Under the pieces are notes generated by a model that was not told the DNA's origin, did no database searches, and worked only from the letters and a program-made list of their open reading frames with translations. Below, piece by piece: positions 1 to 8,039 of a DNA stretch of 61,157 nucleotides; the stretch's first letter is position 1, and each line of letters opens with the position of its first letter. The DNA is from Opitutales bacterium (GTDB lineage Bacteria > Verrucomicrobiota > Verrucomicrobiia > Opitutales > Coraliomargaritaceae), in the NCBI GenBank assembly GCA_018607135.1, contig JABBCA010000090.1:1-61157 (forward strand). Direction: 5' to 3'. The position numbers and the translations under genes were made by a program.

Positions 1-55
<55 letters not shown>

Positions 56-198
56 CTATATAGTAATTGGCTAGTAGAAGCAGGAAACGCAGGAGATCAA
101 GTGAAAATTACCCTTATCTATTCTTTTCACTTTTTGTTTTAACCGAGATCGTATTAGCTACGCTGTCTACACCTCTCCTTTTAAATTACCCAATTCGA

Positions 199-495
199 AT
201 GAACTCTGAGTCTACACGCTCAAGCCGACGCTCCCAATCCAGTGCTTCTCGATCCAAAAGTCAAATCACCAGATTTATCCCAAACTTAACCCAATTGCAA
301 TCTGCGACCAAACAATTGCCCGATGCGGAGCTTTGGCCTGAAGACACCTGCCTCTGCCCTATCGATGCGAATGGCAAACGGCAGACGATTGAATTCACTC
401 GAAAGCAAATCAAGCGAGGTAAAGAGCGGCCTTATCGCTGGATATACAAGGGTAAGGTTTTGATACGAAATCGCGACATACCAGAAGATAGCTAA
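199..495 (+). CDS. Small basic hypothetical protein, 98 aa
   Basis: No family recognised. The frame is open from a TTG at 67, but the first ATG is at 199. I prefer that start because the upstream part would begin only 11 bases from the tRNA 5' end and encodes a hydrophobic stretch after a basic run, unlike the rest. The protein starts with a Ser/Arg-rich low-complexity segment (about residues 1-22), followed by a compact part with a CLCP motif near residue 51 and a basic C terminus. The two closely spaced cysteines could bind a metal, but a single pair is weak evidence. If the TTG at 67 is used, the product is 142 aa with one possible membrane segment. A cytoplasmic nucleic-acid-binding role is only a guess from charge. 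Confidence 0.55.
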   Translation: MNSESTRSSRRSQSSASRSKSQITRFIPNLTQLQSATKQLPDAELWPEDTCLCPIDANGKRQTIEFTRKQIKRGKERPYRWIYKGKVLIRNRDIPEDS

Positions 496-639
496 ATTAC
501 TTAACCTAGTTATTAAGTAGTCTGTTAGGAGATTTCAGAGCGGGATATACGATTGACCCTCGTAGCCAAGTTAATTAGAGTGGCGTCAAGCGCGAAAGCA
601 ATTCCACGAGCGCATACATCCACCTCAACTCGCAATGAA

Positions 640-1872
640 ATGTTCAACAAAAAGACAGTCGACATTGCAATCCTTGGCGCAGGCCCTGCAGGATTGACCG
701 CGGCCCACACCTTAGCTGATAAAGGTATGGACTTCGTGCTTCTCGATAAAGAAGACAAGAGCCACCTAAACCACCAAACAATTGCTCTACACCCTGAAAC
801 ACTGGAGTTGTTAGATGCGATCAACGTAGTCATTCCTGTGCTTAGCCAGTCCACGCACTTGAACCGGGCGTGCCTCTACGACAGCCATCAAAAACAACGT
901 GCTGTGATCGACTACAGCGAGCTCACGGTAAAATTCCCATTCATCGCAGTGATCGATCAAGATAAATTAGAGACCATACTGATCGATGCCCTAAAGGAGA
1001 AAGGATATAAACCCAAATGGCACCATCGAGCACGCTGCATTGAGCAATCAGACACGAACGTAGCATTCACCGTGGATCGGCTTACCGAGGGAATGACCGG
1101 ATATGCGGTTGCTCATATGGAAATGGAGATCGATAAGATCTTTGACTATAAGGCAAACTATGTAATTGCAGCCGATGGGAATCATTCATTGGCTCGCGAA
1201 GCGGCGGGCATCGACTACCCAGAGATCACACGCGATCTACATTATGCGGTCTTTGAGTTGACAACCGAGACTTCACTGCCGATGGAAATGCGTATGATCA
1301 TCGAAGGCGATCACACGCATGCCTACTGGCCTATGGGACCTCGGCGCTGCAGATTTAGTTTTCAGATGAACTCCGAATCCAGTGACCAAGACAGAGGAGG
1401 CTCAAGTCCAGACTTGGAGAACACACACCTGATGGCATTATTGAAAGCGCATGCACCGTGGTTTAAGGCACCCATTCACGATGTCACCTCACGAAAGCTA
1501 GTTCACTACCAAACACATCTAGCTGATTGCTTCGGGAATAATCGCATTTGGCTGGCGGGCGACTCTGCTCATATGACACCGCCGACTGGAATGCTCAGTG
1601 TGAATATAGGCATGCACGAAGCTGCGGATTTAGCCAATCGACTCAGCACCGCCCCGAATGACGACGTGCGCCAATTCCGGCTTCACGCTTACAATGCGGA
1701 TCGCACTGGTGAATGGAGACGTTTATTGGATATCGATCACCACATTGTTGGCGATGACAGCACCGCAAAGTGGCTGCTCCGACACCGCAACAACATTATT
1801 GGTAATCTCCCTGCATCTGGCGAATCACTGTCTGCGATCTTAAAGCAATTACACTTAACGGATGCAGCTTAA
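640..1872 (+). CDS. FAD-dependent aromatic hydroxylase / monooxygenase (PHBH/UbiH type), 410 aa
   Basis: The N terminus has a dinucleotide-binding fold with GAGPAG at residues 13-18, followed by the acidic end of strand 2 (LLDKE). Near the C terminus is the second FAD motif, GDSAHMTPPTG, with Asp308. This is the signature of the FAD_binding_3 family (p-hydroxybenzoate hydroxylase, UbiH, phenol hydroxylase), cytoplasmic enzymes that add one oxygen to a ring using NAD(P)H. The frame opens at a TTG at 553, but the Rossmann motif sits at the usual distance from the ATG at 640, so I start there. The length of about 410 aa fits the single-component class. The substrate cannot be told from the sequence, and no other catabolic genes are adjacent. 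The gene stands alone and converges on the pseudouridine synthase gene 14 bases downstream. Confidence 0.85.
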   Translation: MFNKKTVDIAILGAGPAGLTAAHTLADKGMDFVLLDKEDKSHLNHQTIALHPETLELLDAINVVIPVLSQSTHLNRACLYDSHQKQRAVIDYSELTVKFPFIAVIDQDKLETILIDALKEKGYKPKWHHRARCIEQSDTNVAFTVDRLTEGMTGYAVAHMEMEIDKIFDYKANYVIAADGNHSLAREAAGIDYPEITRDLHYAVFELTTETSLPMEMRMIIEGDHTHAYWPMGPRRCRFSFQMNSESSDQDRGGSSPDLENTHLMALLKAHAPWFKAPIHDVTSRKLVHYQTHLADCFGNNRIWLAGDSAHMTPPTGMLSVNIGMHEAADLANRLSTAPNDDVRQFRLHAYNADRTGEWRRLLDIDHHIVGDDSTAKWLLRHRNNIIGNLPASGESLSAILKQLHLTDAA

Positions 1873-1886
1873 GTAAACAAAAGAGA

Positions 1887-2870
1887 TCAACCTCCGCTTA
1901 AACGAGCCTCCAGATCCTGCATATCTCCTGGAATGCGAGATTCGAAGCGAACTTTACGCCCATCTTCTGGATGCTGAATTCCAATGACTGCAGCATGCAG
2001 TGCTTGGCGTTTAAATTGATACGGCAACTTCGCGCCTTTTTTACGCATCGCCTTGACCGTGCCATCGTGATAAGACCGATCTCCAAGCAAGGCCATATCA
2101 TGCTCTGCCGCTTGAATGCGGATCTGATGCTTCAAGCCAGTCTCTAAGCGAATACGCAACTTACTGACATGGTGGCGCTGAAAGACTTTTTCGACCGTGT
2201 AGTGTGTGACCGCCTCGACGGCACCGGTGGTGCCCTCTTCCACGACCGTTTGATTAAAGCCCGACTCATCCAACAGCATGTGGTTACGCCAAGTTCCCTC
2301 TGGGGTTGGTGACTCTCCATCTGCGTAAGCAATGTATTCTCGTAAAAAATCGTGACTCCGCAGCTGCTTAATTAAATTTCGTCGCGCATCGTCATTGAGC
2401 GCAATGCAGAGCAAGCCACTGGTATATTGATCCAAACGATGCACTGGCAACGGCTTCACCTTGTCTTTTTTACCAAAGAAACTACGACGCGTCGCCTCAC
2501 CGCGAAGGTCGTTCAAATAATTTGCCAGCACTTCAATTGCAGAAATTTTATCCTGCCCATCGGTAGGCACTGACAACAAACCCGACTCTTTATCGACTAT
2601 TGCTAGGGAGGAATCGAGGTGAACCAGCACCAGTTTCGGGTGGATACGTTTACGATGTCCCCAATTTTTGGGTGCCTTATCCGGAGCTCCCATGATTAAA
2701 CGATCACCTGGATCTGCCATACGCAGCCCAGCCTTGGTGACCACCACACCGTCCAAACAAAAGCGGCCAGCTACGATCCAATCCTTGATACGCTTTCTCG
2801 GAGAATCCGGACATAGGCGCACTGCCCAATCCAATAATGTCTTTTCCACCGAACTGTTTTCACGATCCAT
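1887..2870 (-). CDS. RluA-family pseudouridine synthase with S4 domain, 327 aa
   Basis: Isomerises uridine to pseudouridine in rRNA or tRNA. An S4-like RNA-binding region occupies about residues 10-75, including KRIKDWIVAGRFCLDG. The catalytic domain carries motif II HRLDQYTSG with catalytic Asp147 and the C-terminal motif KHQIRIQ. Order and spacing match the RluA/RluC/RluD class, so the family is secure but the target base is not. The frame extends 14 codons upstream to 2912, but that extension (hydrophobic, VVGFFF) is atypical and the ATG at 2870 begins a normal S4 lead-in. The gene converges on the FAD monooxygenase and diverges from the desaturase. Confidence 0.9.
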   Translation of the reverse strand: MDRENSSVEKTLLDWAVRLCPDSPRKRIKDWIVAGRFCLDGVVVTKAGLRMADPGDRLIMGAPDKAPKNWGHRKRIHPKLVLVHLDSSLAIVDKESGLLSVPTDGQDKISAIEVLANYLNDLRGEATRRSFFGKKDKVKPLPVHRLDQYTSGLLCIALNDDARRNLIKQLRSHDFLREYIAYADGESPTPEGTWRNHMLLDESGFNQTVVEEGTTGAVEAVTHYTVEKVFQRHHVSKLRIRLETGLKHQIRIQAAEHDMALLGDRSYHDGTVKAMRKKGAKLPYQFKRQALHAAVIGIQHPEDGRKVRFESRIPGDMQDLEARLSGG

Positions 2871-3064
2871 AAAAAAGAATCCGACGACAAGAGCTCGAAT
2901 TCGCAAGCTCATTTCGACTACACCCCAGAGTCAAAATGCATTCCAGCATTGCAAATGATCACGGGATGACTCAGTTCCATGTCACGCAACCATCACACGC
3001 AGGATGGAATCACCCTAAGAGAAGGCACACACTGTAGCCCCTCACATGACTTAAACGACACTCG

Positions 3065-4039
3065 ATGAGAACTGGAAAAGAGCTAATTTTAGCCACAAAA
3101 GAATACGCAAAAGATGACAGTGGCAGAAGCTGGTGGGCGGTCCTCTCGACCACTTTGCTGGTTATTCTCACGGCTGGCGGCACGATCTACAACATCCACT
3201 GGATTGCCCAGCTAGCCTGCTCAATCTTACTGGGGCTATTGATGGTCCGTCTCTTCGTGATCTATCACGACCACCAGCACAACGCGATCCTCACGAAATC
3301 CAAGGCGGCTAAGGTCTTCATGCAAATATGGGGCGTCATCGCGATCACTCCCACCAGTATCTGGACGCATTCTCACAACCACCATCACAATCACAACTCA
3401 AAGCTACGCAGTGCGCACATTGGCTCGTATCCGGTCATGACAAAGAATCGCTACCTGCGTGCCTCGAAGAAAGAGCGTGCACAATACCTAGCGATGCGTC
3501 ACCCGCTGACGATTGCCTTTGGCTACTTCACCATCTTTCTTGTGGGTATGTGTATTGTGCCCGCTTTTACCGAAATCAAAAAACATAAAGATTCAGCAAT
3601 TGCACTCATCTTGCACGTCGTTCTCTACGCATTGGTGATTTCCCTGTTTGGAGTCAGCACAGCGTTTTTTGCACTCTTCATCCCCTATTTTGTAGCCTGT
3701 GCGATGGGTTCCTATCTTTTCTATGCGCAGCACAACTTTCCAACTGTCGTCTTTAAAGAAAACGACGGCTGGACTTACGAGGGCGCTGCCCTGGAATCAT
3801 CCAGTTATTGTAAGATGAGCCCAATCATGCACTATTTTACAGGCAATATCGGCTACCACCATATTCATCACCTCAACGCAAAGATCCCCTTCTATCGTTT
3901 ACCCGAGGTGTATAAAAAGATGCCTGAGCTACAAAATGCCAAGACGACGACCCTCAATCCAATCGAAGTCCTACGTTGCCTACACTTGAAGATCTGGGAC
4001 AGCGACCAGCAACGACTGGTCCCGCTGAAAGAAATCTAG
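3065..4039 (+). CDS. Membrane fatty-acid desaturase, 324 aa
   Basis: Three histidine clusters that bind the di-iron centre are visible in order: HDHQH at 68-72, HSHNHHHNH from 102 and HHIHH at 265-269. Hydrophobic segments lie at about residues 25-65, 145-170 and 180-215, as expected of the integral membrane desaturase superfamily (PF00487). The reaction is oxygen-dependent introduction of a double bond in an acyl chain of membrane lipids. The second box is unusually His-rich, with six His in nine residues. The gene is followed after 15 bases by the C39-like peptidase gene on the same strand, so the two may be co-transcribed, though no functional link is evident. Regiospecificity cannot be told. 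Confidence 0.88.
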   Translation: MRTGKELILATKEYAKDDSGRSWWAVLSTTLLVILTAGGTIYNIHWIAQLACSILLGLLMVRLFVIYHDHQHNAILTKSKAAKVFMQIWGVIAITPTSIWTHSHNHHHNHNSKLRSAHIGSYPVMTKNRYLRASKKERAQYLAMRHPLTIAFGYFTIFLVGMCIVPAFTEIKKHKDSAIALILHVVLYALVISLFGVSTAFFALFIPYFVACAMGSYLFYAQHNFPTVVFKENDGWTYEGAALESSSYCKMSPIMHYFTGNIGYHHIHHLNAKIPFYRLPEVYKKMPELQNAKTTTLNPIEVLRCLHLKIWDSDQQRLVPLKEI

Positions 4040-4054
4040 ACTATCAAAAGCACG

Positions 4055-5452
4055 ATGAAACGGCTCACTCTTTCTGTTCTAATAGGGCTTAGCTTCTCGT
4101 TATTGGGCACGAGTGCCAGCGCGGTCTCGCTTACCAATCGAGAGGGAAAAACGATTGAAGTCGAAATTCTAGAAGTCGAAGAAGCCCGCTTGCACATCCG
4201 CATGGAGAATGGTGACGAACTGTGGTTTGAACGAAACTTACTCTCAGATAAAAGCCAAGCGCTCCTTGAAGACTTACAGAATAAGGATAGAGATATTTAC
4301 TTAGCGATTAATCACCTGCTAGGCATCCCACTGTTGAAAGATAACCTGTTGTGGGATGACACCGACGGAGAGGTCGCAGATCGTCTCAACTGGCCAAACG
4401 AATCGAGAACCAGCACACAATCTAGCTATCGCAGCTACCCAAGAAAAGAGTATCGCATACTCGCTAGTCGCCCCTACTCCGCAGCGCTTTACGGCGATCA
4501 AGGCAAGGCCCATAACATCAGTATCGTCTTCGCGAATAAAGGCGACTTTAAGTTCAGCCCCGAGCCGACAGATAGCGAAATTAGCGATATGGAGCAAGCG
4601 ATTGAAGCGGACCTTAAACAAATCGAATCCTTGCTCACACAACAATTAGGCGATCCTGATCGCCAACAATTCGGTGCTGGACGAGGCATTAAGCAACTCA
4701 TCCAACGCTGGGATTGGAAAGGTCACGCCTTCTTGCTCGCATCTCAAGATGGTGAATACGTGAATCTAAAAATAATGACGACAGCTGCGGCCGACAACAA
4801 AGGCAGAGGTGAAAAGTTATCGGATGCAGCTCTACGGAGCCTAACCACTGAAAAGTTAATTCAACGAGACAATGGCGACGTCGTCGTAGGAGACATCCCA
4901 ATGGTCAACCAAGGACCTAAGGGTTACTGCGTGCCTGCTACCTTTGAACGCTATCTTCGCTACATGCAGATCCCTGCAGACATGTATATCCTTGCGATGG
5001 CGGGCCAGACGCAGGTCGGAGGTGGCACATACTTGAACGAAATCATCGATTCCATCAGCGGCTATATTTCGTCGCAGAGTCGCTCAATGAAAGAATACCA
5101 AGAGCCTATAAAGATCCGCACTGTGCAGAAATACATCGATAAAGGCTTACCGATTATTTGGACCATGTTTTCGTCTAGTGCTTACAATAAATATTCAAAT
5201 CAACGCACGATCGATCGGCAGCAAGTCACCGACTGGGAAAGCTGGGAAAAGCGGGTAAAGTCTGAGGCGCGCTCATTAGAGCTCAATAGAGACATACTCG
5301 CCGGTCACGCTTGTCTGATAATCGGCTACAATAAAGAGACTGATGAAATCGCAGTCAGCGACTCTTGGGGGCCCACTTACCGCGAGCGCTGGATCTCCGT
5401 CGAGCAAGCCGAGCAAGTCTCACAAGGCTCGATCTATGTGATTGGATTCTAA
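4055..5452 (+). CDS. Secreted SHD1-domain / C39-like cysteine peptidase, 465 aa
   Basis: A signal peptide is clear: basic MKR, a hydrophobic core and small residues (SASA) near residue 23. Residues about 25-70 (TNREGKTIEVEILEVEE...) look like the SHD1 domain found in planctomycete and verrucomicrobial extracytoplasmic proteins. The C-terminal part is papain-like, C39_2 type: Cys292 in GYCVPAT, His418 in AGHACLIIGYN and Asp436 in SDSWG. These are the expected Cys-His-Asp/Asn residues in the right order, so the enzyme should be active. It is predicted to be periplasmic or surface exposed. The middle region, about 75-285, has no recognised domain. The stop codon overlaps the stop of the convergent methyltransferase-like gene. 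Target unknown; it is not fused to an ABC transporter, so a bacteriocin-leader peptidase is unlikely. Confidence 0.78.
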   Translation: MKRLTLSVLIGLSFSLLGTSASAVSLTNREGKTIEVEILEVEEARLHIRMENGDELWFERNLLSDKSQALLEDLQNKDRDIYLAINHLLGIPLLKDNLLWDDTDGEVADRLNWPNESRTSTQSSYRSYPRKEYRILASRPYSAALYGDQGKAHNISIVFANKGDFKFSPEPTDSEISDMEQAIEADLKQIESLLTQQLGDPDRQQFGAGRGIKQLIQRWDWKGHAFLLASQDGEYVNLKIMTTAAADNKGRGEKLSDAALRSLTTEKLIQRDNGDVVVGDIPMVNQGPKGYCVPATFERYLRYMQIPADMYILAMAGQTQVGGGTYLNEIIDSISGYISSQSRSMKEYQEPIKIRTVQKYIDKGLPIIWTMFSSSAYNKYSNQRTIDRQQVTDWESWEKRVKSEARSLELNRDILAGHACLIIGYNKETDEIAVSDSWGPTYRERWISVEQAEQVSQGSIYVIGF

Positions 5453-6156
5453 TCGATGAGATCTTCAGGGTGCTCGCCCGTGCCTTTACGACGATCCGCA
5501 ATATAGAGCATATAGGCCGCTCGCTTCGCGCGCGCATGCACTTTAGCAGGCACCGCTTGCACCTTAAAGCCGACACGTTTCAAGCGCTGCGCAAAGGCCA
5601 CATCCTGCTTAGCAGACCAAAAAACTGCACGTCCTTCGGGCTTCAGCGCACCCCAAACTCGCTTCAATCCAGTATTCGAATAAAGCGATACATTGGAGTC
5701 CGCAACCATCGCAAAAGGACCATTATCCACATCCACAATGATCGTATCGTAGAGCGCTTTCGCTTTGTTAATCACATTCACCACATCATCCGCAAAGACA
5801 TCCACTCCTTCGTTGCCCATTAACTCGCCATTTAAATCTTTTAAAAAGGTTTGATTCCATTCGATCACCTCAGGAACCAGCTCAGCCACATCAATCAAAG
5901 CCTCTGGCCCAACAGCATCAATCACGCTTCGTAAGGTGAACCCAAGCCCAAGCCCACCGATCAAAATACGCGGCTGCACATCCAACGGAACCTGCTCAAC
6001 CCCAAGCGTGCCCATCAAGCGTTCCGAGGCATGCGCCTCAGAATGCATCAACTCCTGACCATTTACACTCATCGAAAAGGCACCATCGTGCGAATAGAGT
6101 GCCATCATAGTGCCCCCTGCGACTGGAACCTCTGCCAATTTGATCTTTGGTTTCAT
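5449..6156 (-). CDS. Spermidine-synthase-like methyltransferase-fold protein, 235 aa
   Basis: A glycine-rich loop GGLGLGFT (residues 67-74) followed by an acidic strand end (DVAELVPEVIEW, about 89-100) and DTIIVDVDNGP is the core of the SpeE / class I methyltransferase fold. The arrangement matches verrucomicrobial spermidine synthase-like proteins. The typical N-terminal beta-strand domain of SpeE is reduced here to about 60 residues, so true aminopropyltransferase activity is doubtful and another small-molecule transferase is possible. The frame extends to 6237, but the ATG at 6156 precedes a normal N terminus. The stop codons of this gene and the peptidase gene overlap within CTAA at 5449-5452. 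No polyamine genes are nearby. Confidence 0.7.
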   Translation of the reverse strand: MKPKIKLAEVPVAGGTMMALYSHDGAFSMSVNGQELMHSEAHASERLMGTLGVEQVPLDVQPRILIGGLGLGFTLRSVIDAVGPEALIDVAELVPEVIEWNQTFLKDLNGELMGNEGVDVFADDVVNVINKAKALYDTIIVDVDNGPFAMVADSNVSLYSNTGLKRVWGALKPEGRAVFWSAKQDVAFAQRLKRVGFKVQAVPAKVHARAKRAAYMLYIADRRKGTGEHPEDLID

Positions 6157-6355
6157 AGATGCAGCCCGTAGATTCGCAGAGCACTTGGCAAGACTAAGTC
6201 GATGTGAACACCCAATCGACTGAATTTGACTCAACAAAAGTGCTGTTCGTTTCCCTACGAATACGAAAGATTTTTAGACTCGTTCTAGGGATGTGAATAA
6301 CAAACCTAGAAAATGATTTGCAGGATCGATACGCTAGGTTGATCGTCTCCTCAAC

Positions 6356-7513
6356 ATGACCGACACGCTTTACAATTTCGACAACTGCCCAGACCGCACG
6401 GGCTACGGCAGCCTCAAATGGGACAAATATAAAGACAAAAACATACTACCACTCTGGGTCGCAGATATGGACTTTGTCTCCGCGCCCGAGATTATTGCGG
6501 GTCTACAAAAGCGCCTCGACCATCAAATTTTTGGCTACACCGTGCCCTTTGAAGCTCCCGTGCAAGCCGTGCTCGACTATCTTGAACGGGCACATGGCTA
6601 CCCAGCTAAAGCACACTGGCTTAATTTCCTCCCAGGTCTCGTGCCTGCAATCAACCTCTGCTGTCATGCCTTCACTGAACTCGGTGACTCTGTGATGACA
6701 GCCACTCCTGTTTATCCACCCTTCCTCTCGGCCCCCGACTATGCAAAGCGCGAATTGATTAAAGTCCCTCTCTGCCTGAACCCAGACGACCAATGGACAC
6801 TCGACTTCGAAGCAATGGAAGCAGCAGTCAAACCAAGTACCAAAATTTTTGTGCTCTGCAGCCCGCATAATCCAGTCGGCCGTGTATACACTCGCGATGA
6901 GCTCTTAAAAGTCGGTGAATTCTGTGTGCGTCACGACTTGATCCTCATCTCCGATGAGATCCACTGCGACCTCGTTTTTGACACATCCAAAAAACACATT
7001 GTCACCTCTACACTCAGTGAAGAAATCGCCGCGCGCACCGTCACCTTGATGGCTCCAAGCAAGACCTACAACCTACCAGGCCTCGCTTGCGCCTTCTCTG
7101 TGATCGAAGACACTAAGTTACGCCTTCAATTCCAAAAAAGCATTCGCGGTATCATTACCGAGGTCAATTGTTTCGGCTATGCTGGTTGCGAAGCCGCCTA
7201 CAACCTTGGCGAGCCCTGGCGTCAGCAGCTGCTTACTTATTTGCGAGGCAACTACGAACTACTTTACAAATTTATCAACGAAGAGCTCTCAGGCATCACC
7301 TTCCGTCCAATGGAATCGACCTACCTAGCGTGGTTTGACGTGAAGGAGTTGGGGCTCGAAAACCCTATACAATTCTTTGAGGATAACGGCGTCGGCCTCA
7401 CCGATGGCGGCCCCTTCGGCGGACAGCAACACGTGCGGCTCAATTTCGGTTGTCCACGCAGCCGCCTCATCGAAGGCCTCGAAAAAATGCAAACAGCGCT
7501 GGAGAACCGATGA
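6356..7513 (+). CDS. patB: PLP-dependent C-S lyase / aminotransferase, MalY-PatB type, 385 aa
   Basis: Fold-type I PLP enzyme. The N terminus with WVADMDF is characteristic of the MalY/PatB group, as are the SPHNPVGRVY motif and the SDEIHCDLVF motif, whose Asp binds the PLP ring nitrogen. Lys236 in APSKTYNLPGL forms the Schiff base. The length agrees with E. coli MalY (390) and Bacillus PatB (387). The group cleaves cystathionine or cysteine-S-conjugates to pyruvate, ammonia and a thiol (cystathionine beta-lyase activity), in the cytoplasm. The gene is followed three bases after the stop by a REPIN-like repeat and then hslR. Confidence 0.88.
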   Translation: MTDTLYNFDNCPDRTGYGSLKWDKYKDKNILPLWVADMDFVSAPEIIAGLQKRLDHQIFGYTVPFEAPVQAVLDYLERAHGYPAKAHWLNFLPGLVPAINLCCHAFTELGDSVMTATPVYPPFLSAPDYAKRELIKVPLCLNPDDQWTLDFEAMEAAVKPSTKIFVLCSPHNPVGRVYTRDELLKVGEFCVRHDLILISDEIHCDLVFDTSKKHIVTSTLSEEIAARTVTLMAPSKTYNLPGLACAFSVIEDTKLRLQFQKSIRGIITEVNCFGYAGCEAAYNLGEPWRQQLLTYLRGNYELLYKFINEELSGITFRPMESTYLAWFDVKELGLENPIQFFEDNGVGLTDGGPFGGQQHVRLNFGCPRSRLIEGLEKMQTALENR

Positions 7514-7516
7514 CTC

Positions 7517-7579
7517 GTAGGGGCGCAACTTGATGCGCCCGCACATACGTCCAACGGGCGCGTCAAGTCGCGCCCCTAC
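7517..7579. repeat. REPIN-like element: two GTAG-headed hairpins in inverted orientation
   Basis: The element begins GTAGGGGCG and ends with its complement CGCCCCTAC. Each half is a 25-base unit that starts with GTAG and then folds into a hairpin with GGGCGC / GCGCCC arms. The second half, read on the minus strand, matches the first at about 23 of 25 positions. A GTAG tetranucleotide followed by a hairpin is the classical layout of REP sequences mobilised by RAYT (TnpA-REP) transposases, and two in opposite orientation form a REPIN/BIME. It fills nearly the whole gap between the C-S lyase stop (7513) and hslR (7583). It may also act as an mRNA-stabilising or attenuating hairpin. A relative lies at 60175-60234. 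Confidence 0.75.
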
Positions 7580-7582
7580 ACG

Positions 7583-7987
7583 ATGCAAACACCCTCGATA
7601 GACGAAAACCTCGCTCCCGTCCGCATTGACAAATGGCTTTGGGCGGTGCGCATCTACAAAACGCGAAGCGACGCCTCTGAAGCCTGTCGAGGATCCGCCG
7701 TGCGTATCAACAATGTAATCGCTAAGCCATCCAACAGGGTGCGGATCGGTGATACCATCATTGCGCGCACCAAAGCGATCACTAAGACTTTACACGTCAC
7801 CGACCTCACTGAGAAACGTATCGGTGCTTCCCTCGTCCCTGCATTTTACGAGGATCACACTCCCGAAGAAGAACACGAGGCCGCCCGCGAGAAACGCGCG
7901 AATGCAAAAATCTTCAGCCACAAAGGAAGTGGTCGTCCAACTAAAAAAGACCGAAGAGAGATCGAAAAATGGATCGGCTCAGATTAA
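7583..7987 (+). CDS. hslR: Hsp15-like S4-domain RNA-binding protein, 134 aa
   Basis: Starts shortly after the REPIN-like hairpin. The S4 domain occupies about residues 12-60: RIDKWLWAVRIYKTR, then SEACRGSAVRINN and PSNRVRIGDTI. This is the Hsp15 arrangement, with a basic C-terminal tail (KRANAKIFSHKGSGRPTKKDRRE) that is standard in HslR and ends near 135 aa. Family knowledge: Hsp15 binds stalled 50S subunits carrying nascent peptidyl-tRNA during heat stress. It may be co-transcribed with the upstream C-S lyase, with the repeat hairpin between them modulating expression. It is convergent with the PEP-CTERM gene 52 bases downstream. Confidence 0.9.
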   Translation: MQTPSIDENLAPVRIDKWLWAVRIYKTRSDASEACRGSAVRINNVIAKPSNRVRIGDTIIARTKAITKTLHVTDLTEKRIGASLVPAFYEDHTPEEEHEAAREKRANAKIFSHKGSGRPTKKDRREIEKWIGSD

Positions 7988-8039
7988 CCTGGACCCATAG
8001 TTCTGACAATGGGGAGGCGTTCAGCTATGCTGAATCAAA

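Noticed and set aside
67-198. TTG-started N-terminal part of the first small gene
   Set aside because: It starts 11 bases from the tRNA 5' end, needs a rare start and has different composition; ATG 199 is simpler.
5365-5823. 152-aa plus-strand frame
   Set aside because: Overlaps the end of the peptidase and lies opposite the SpeE-like gene; no domain or start signal.
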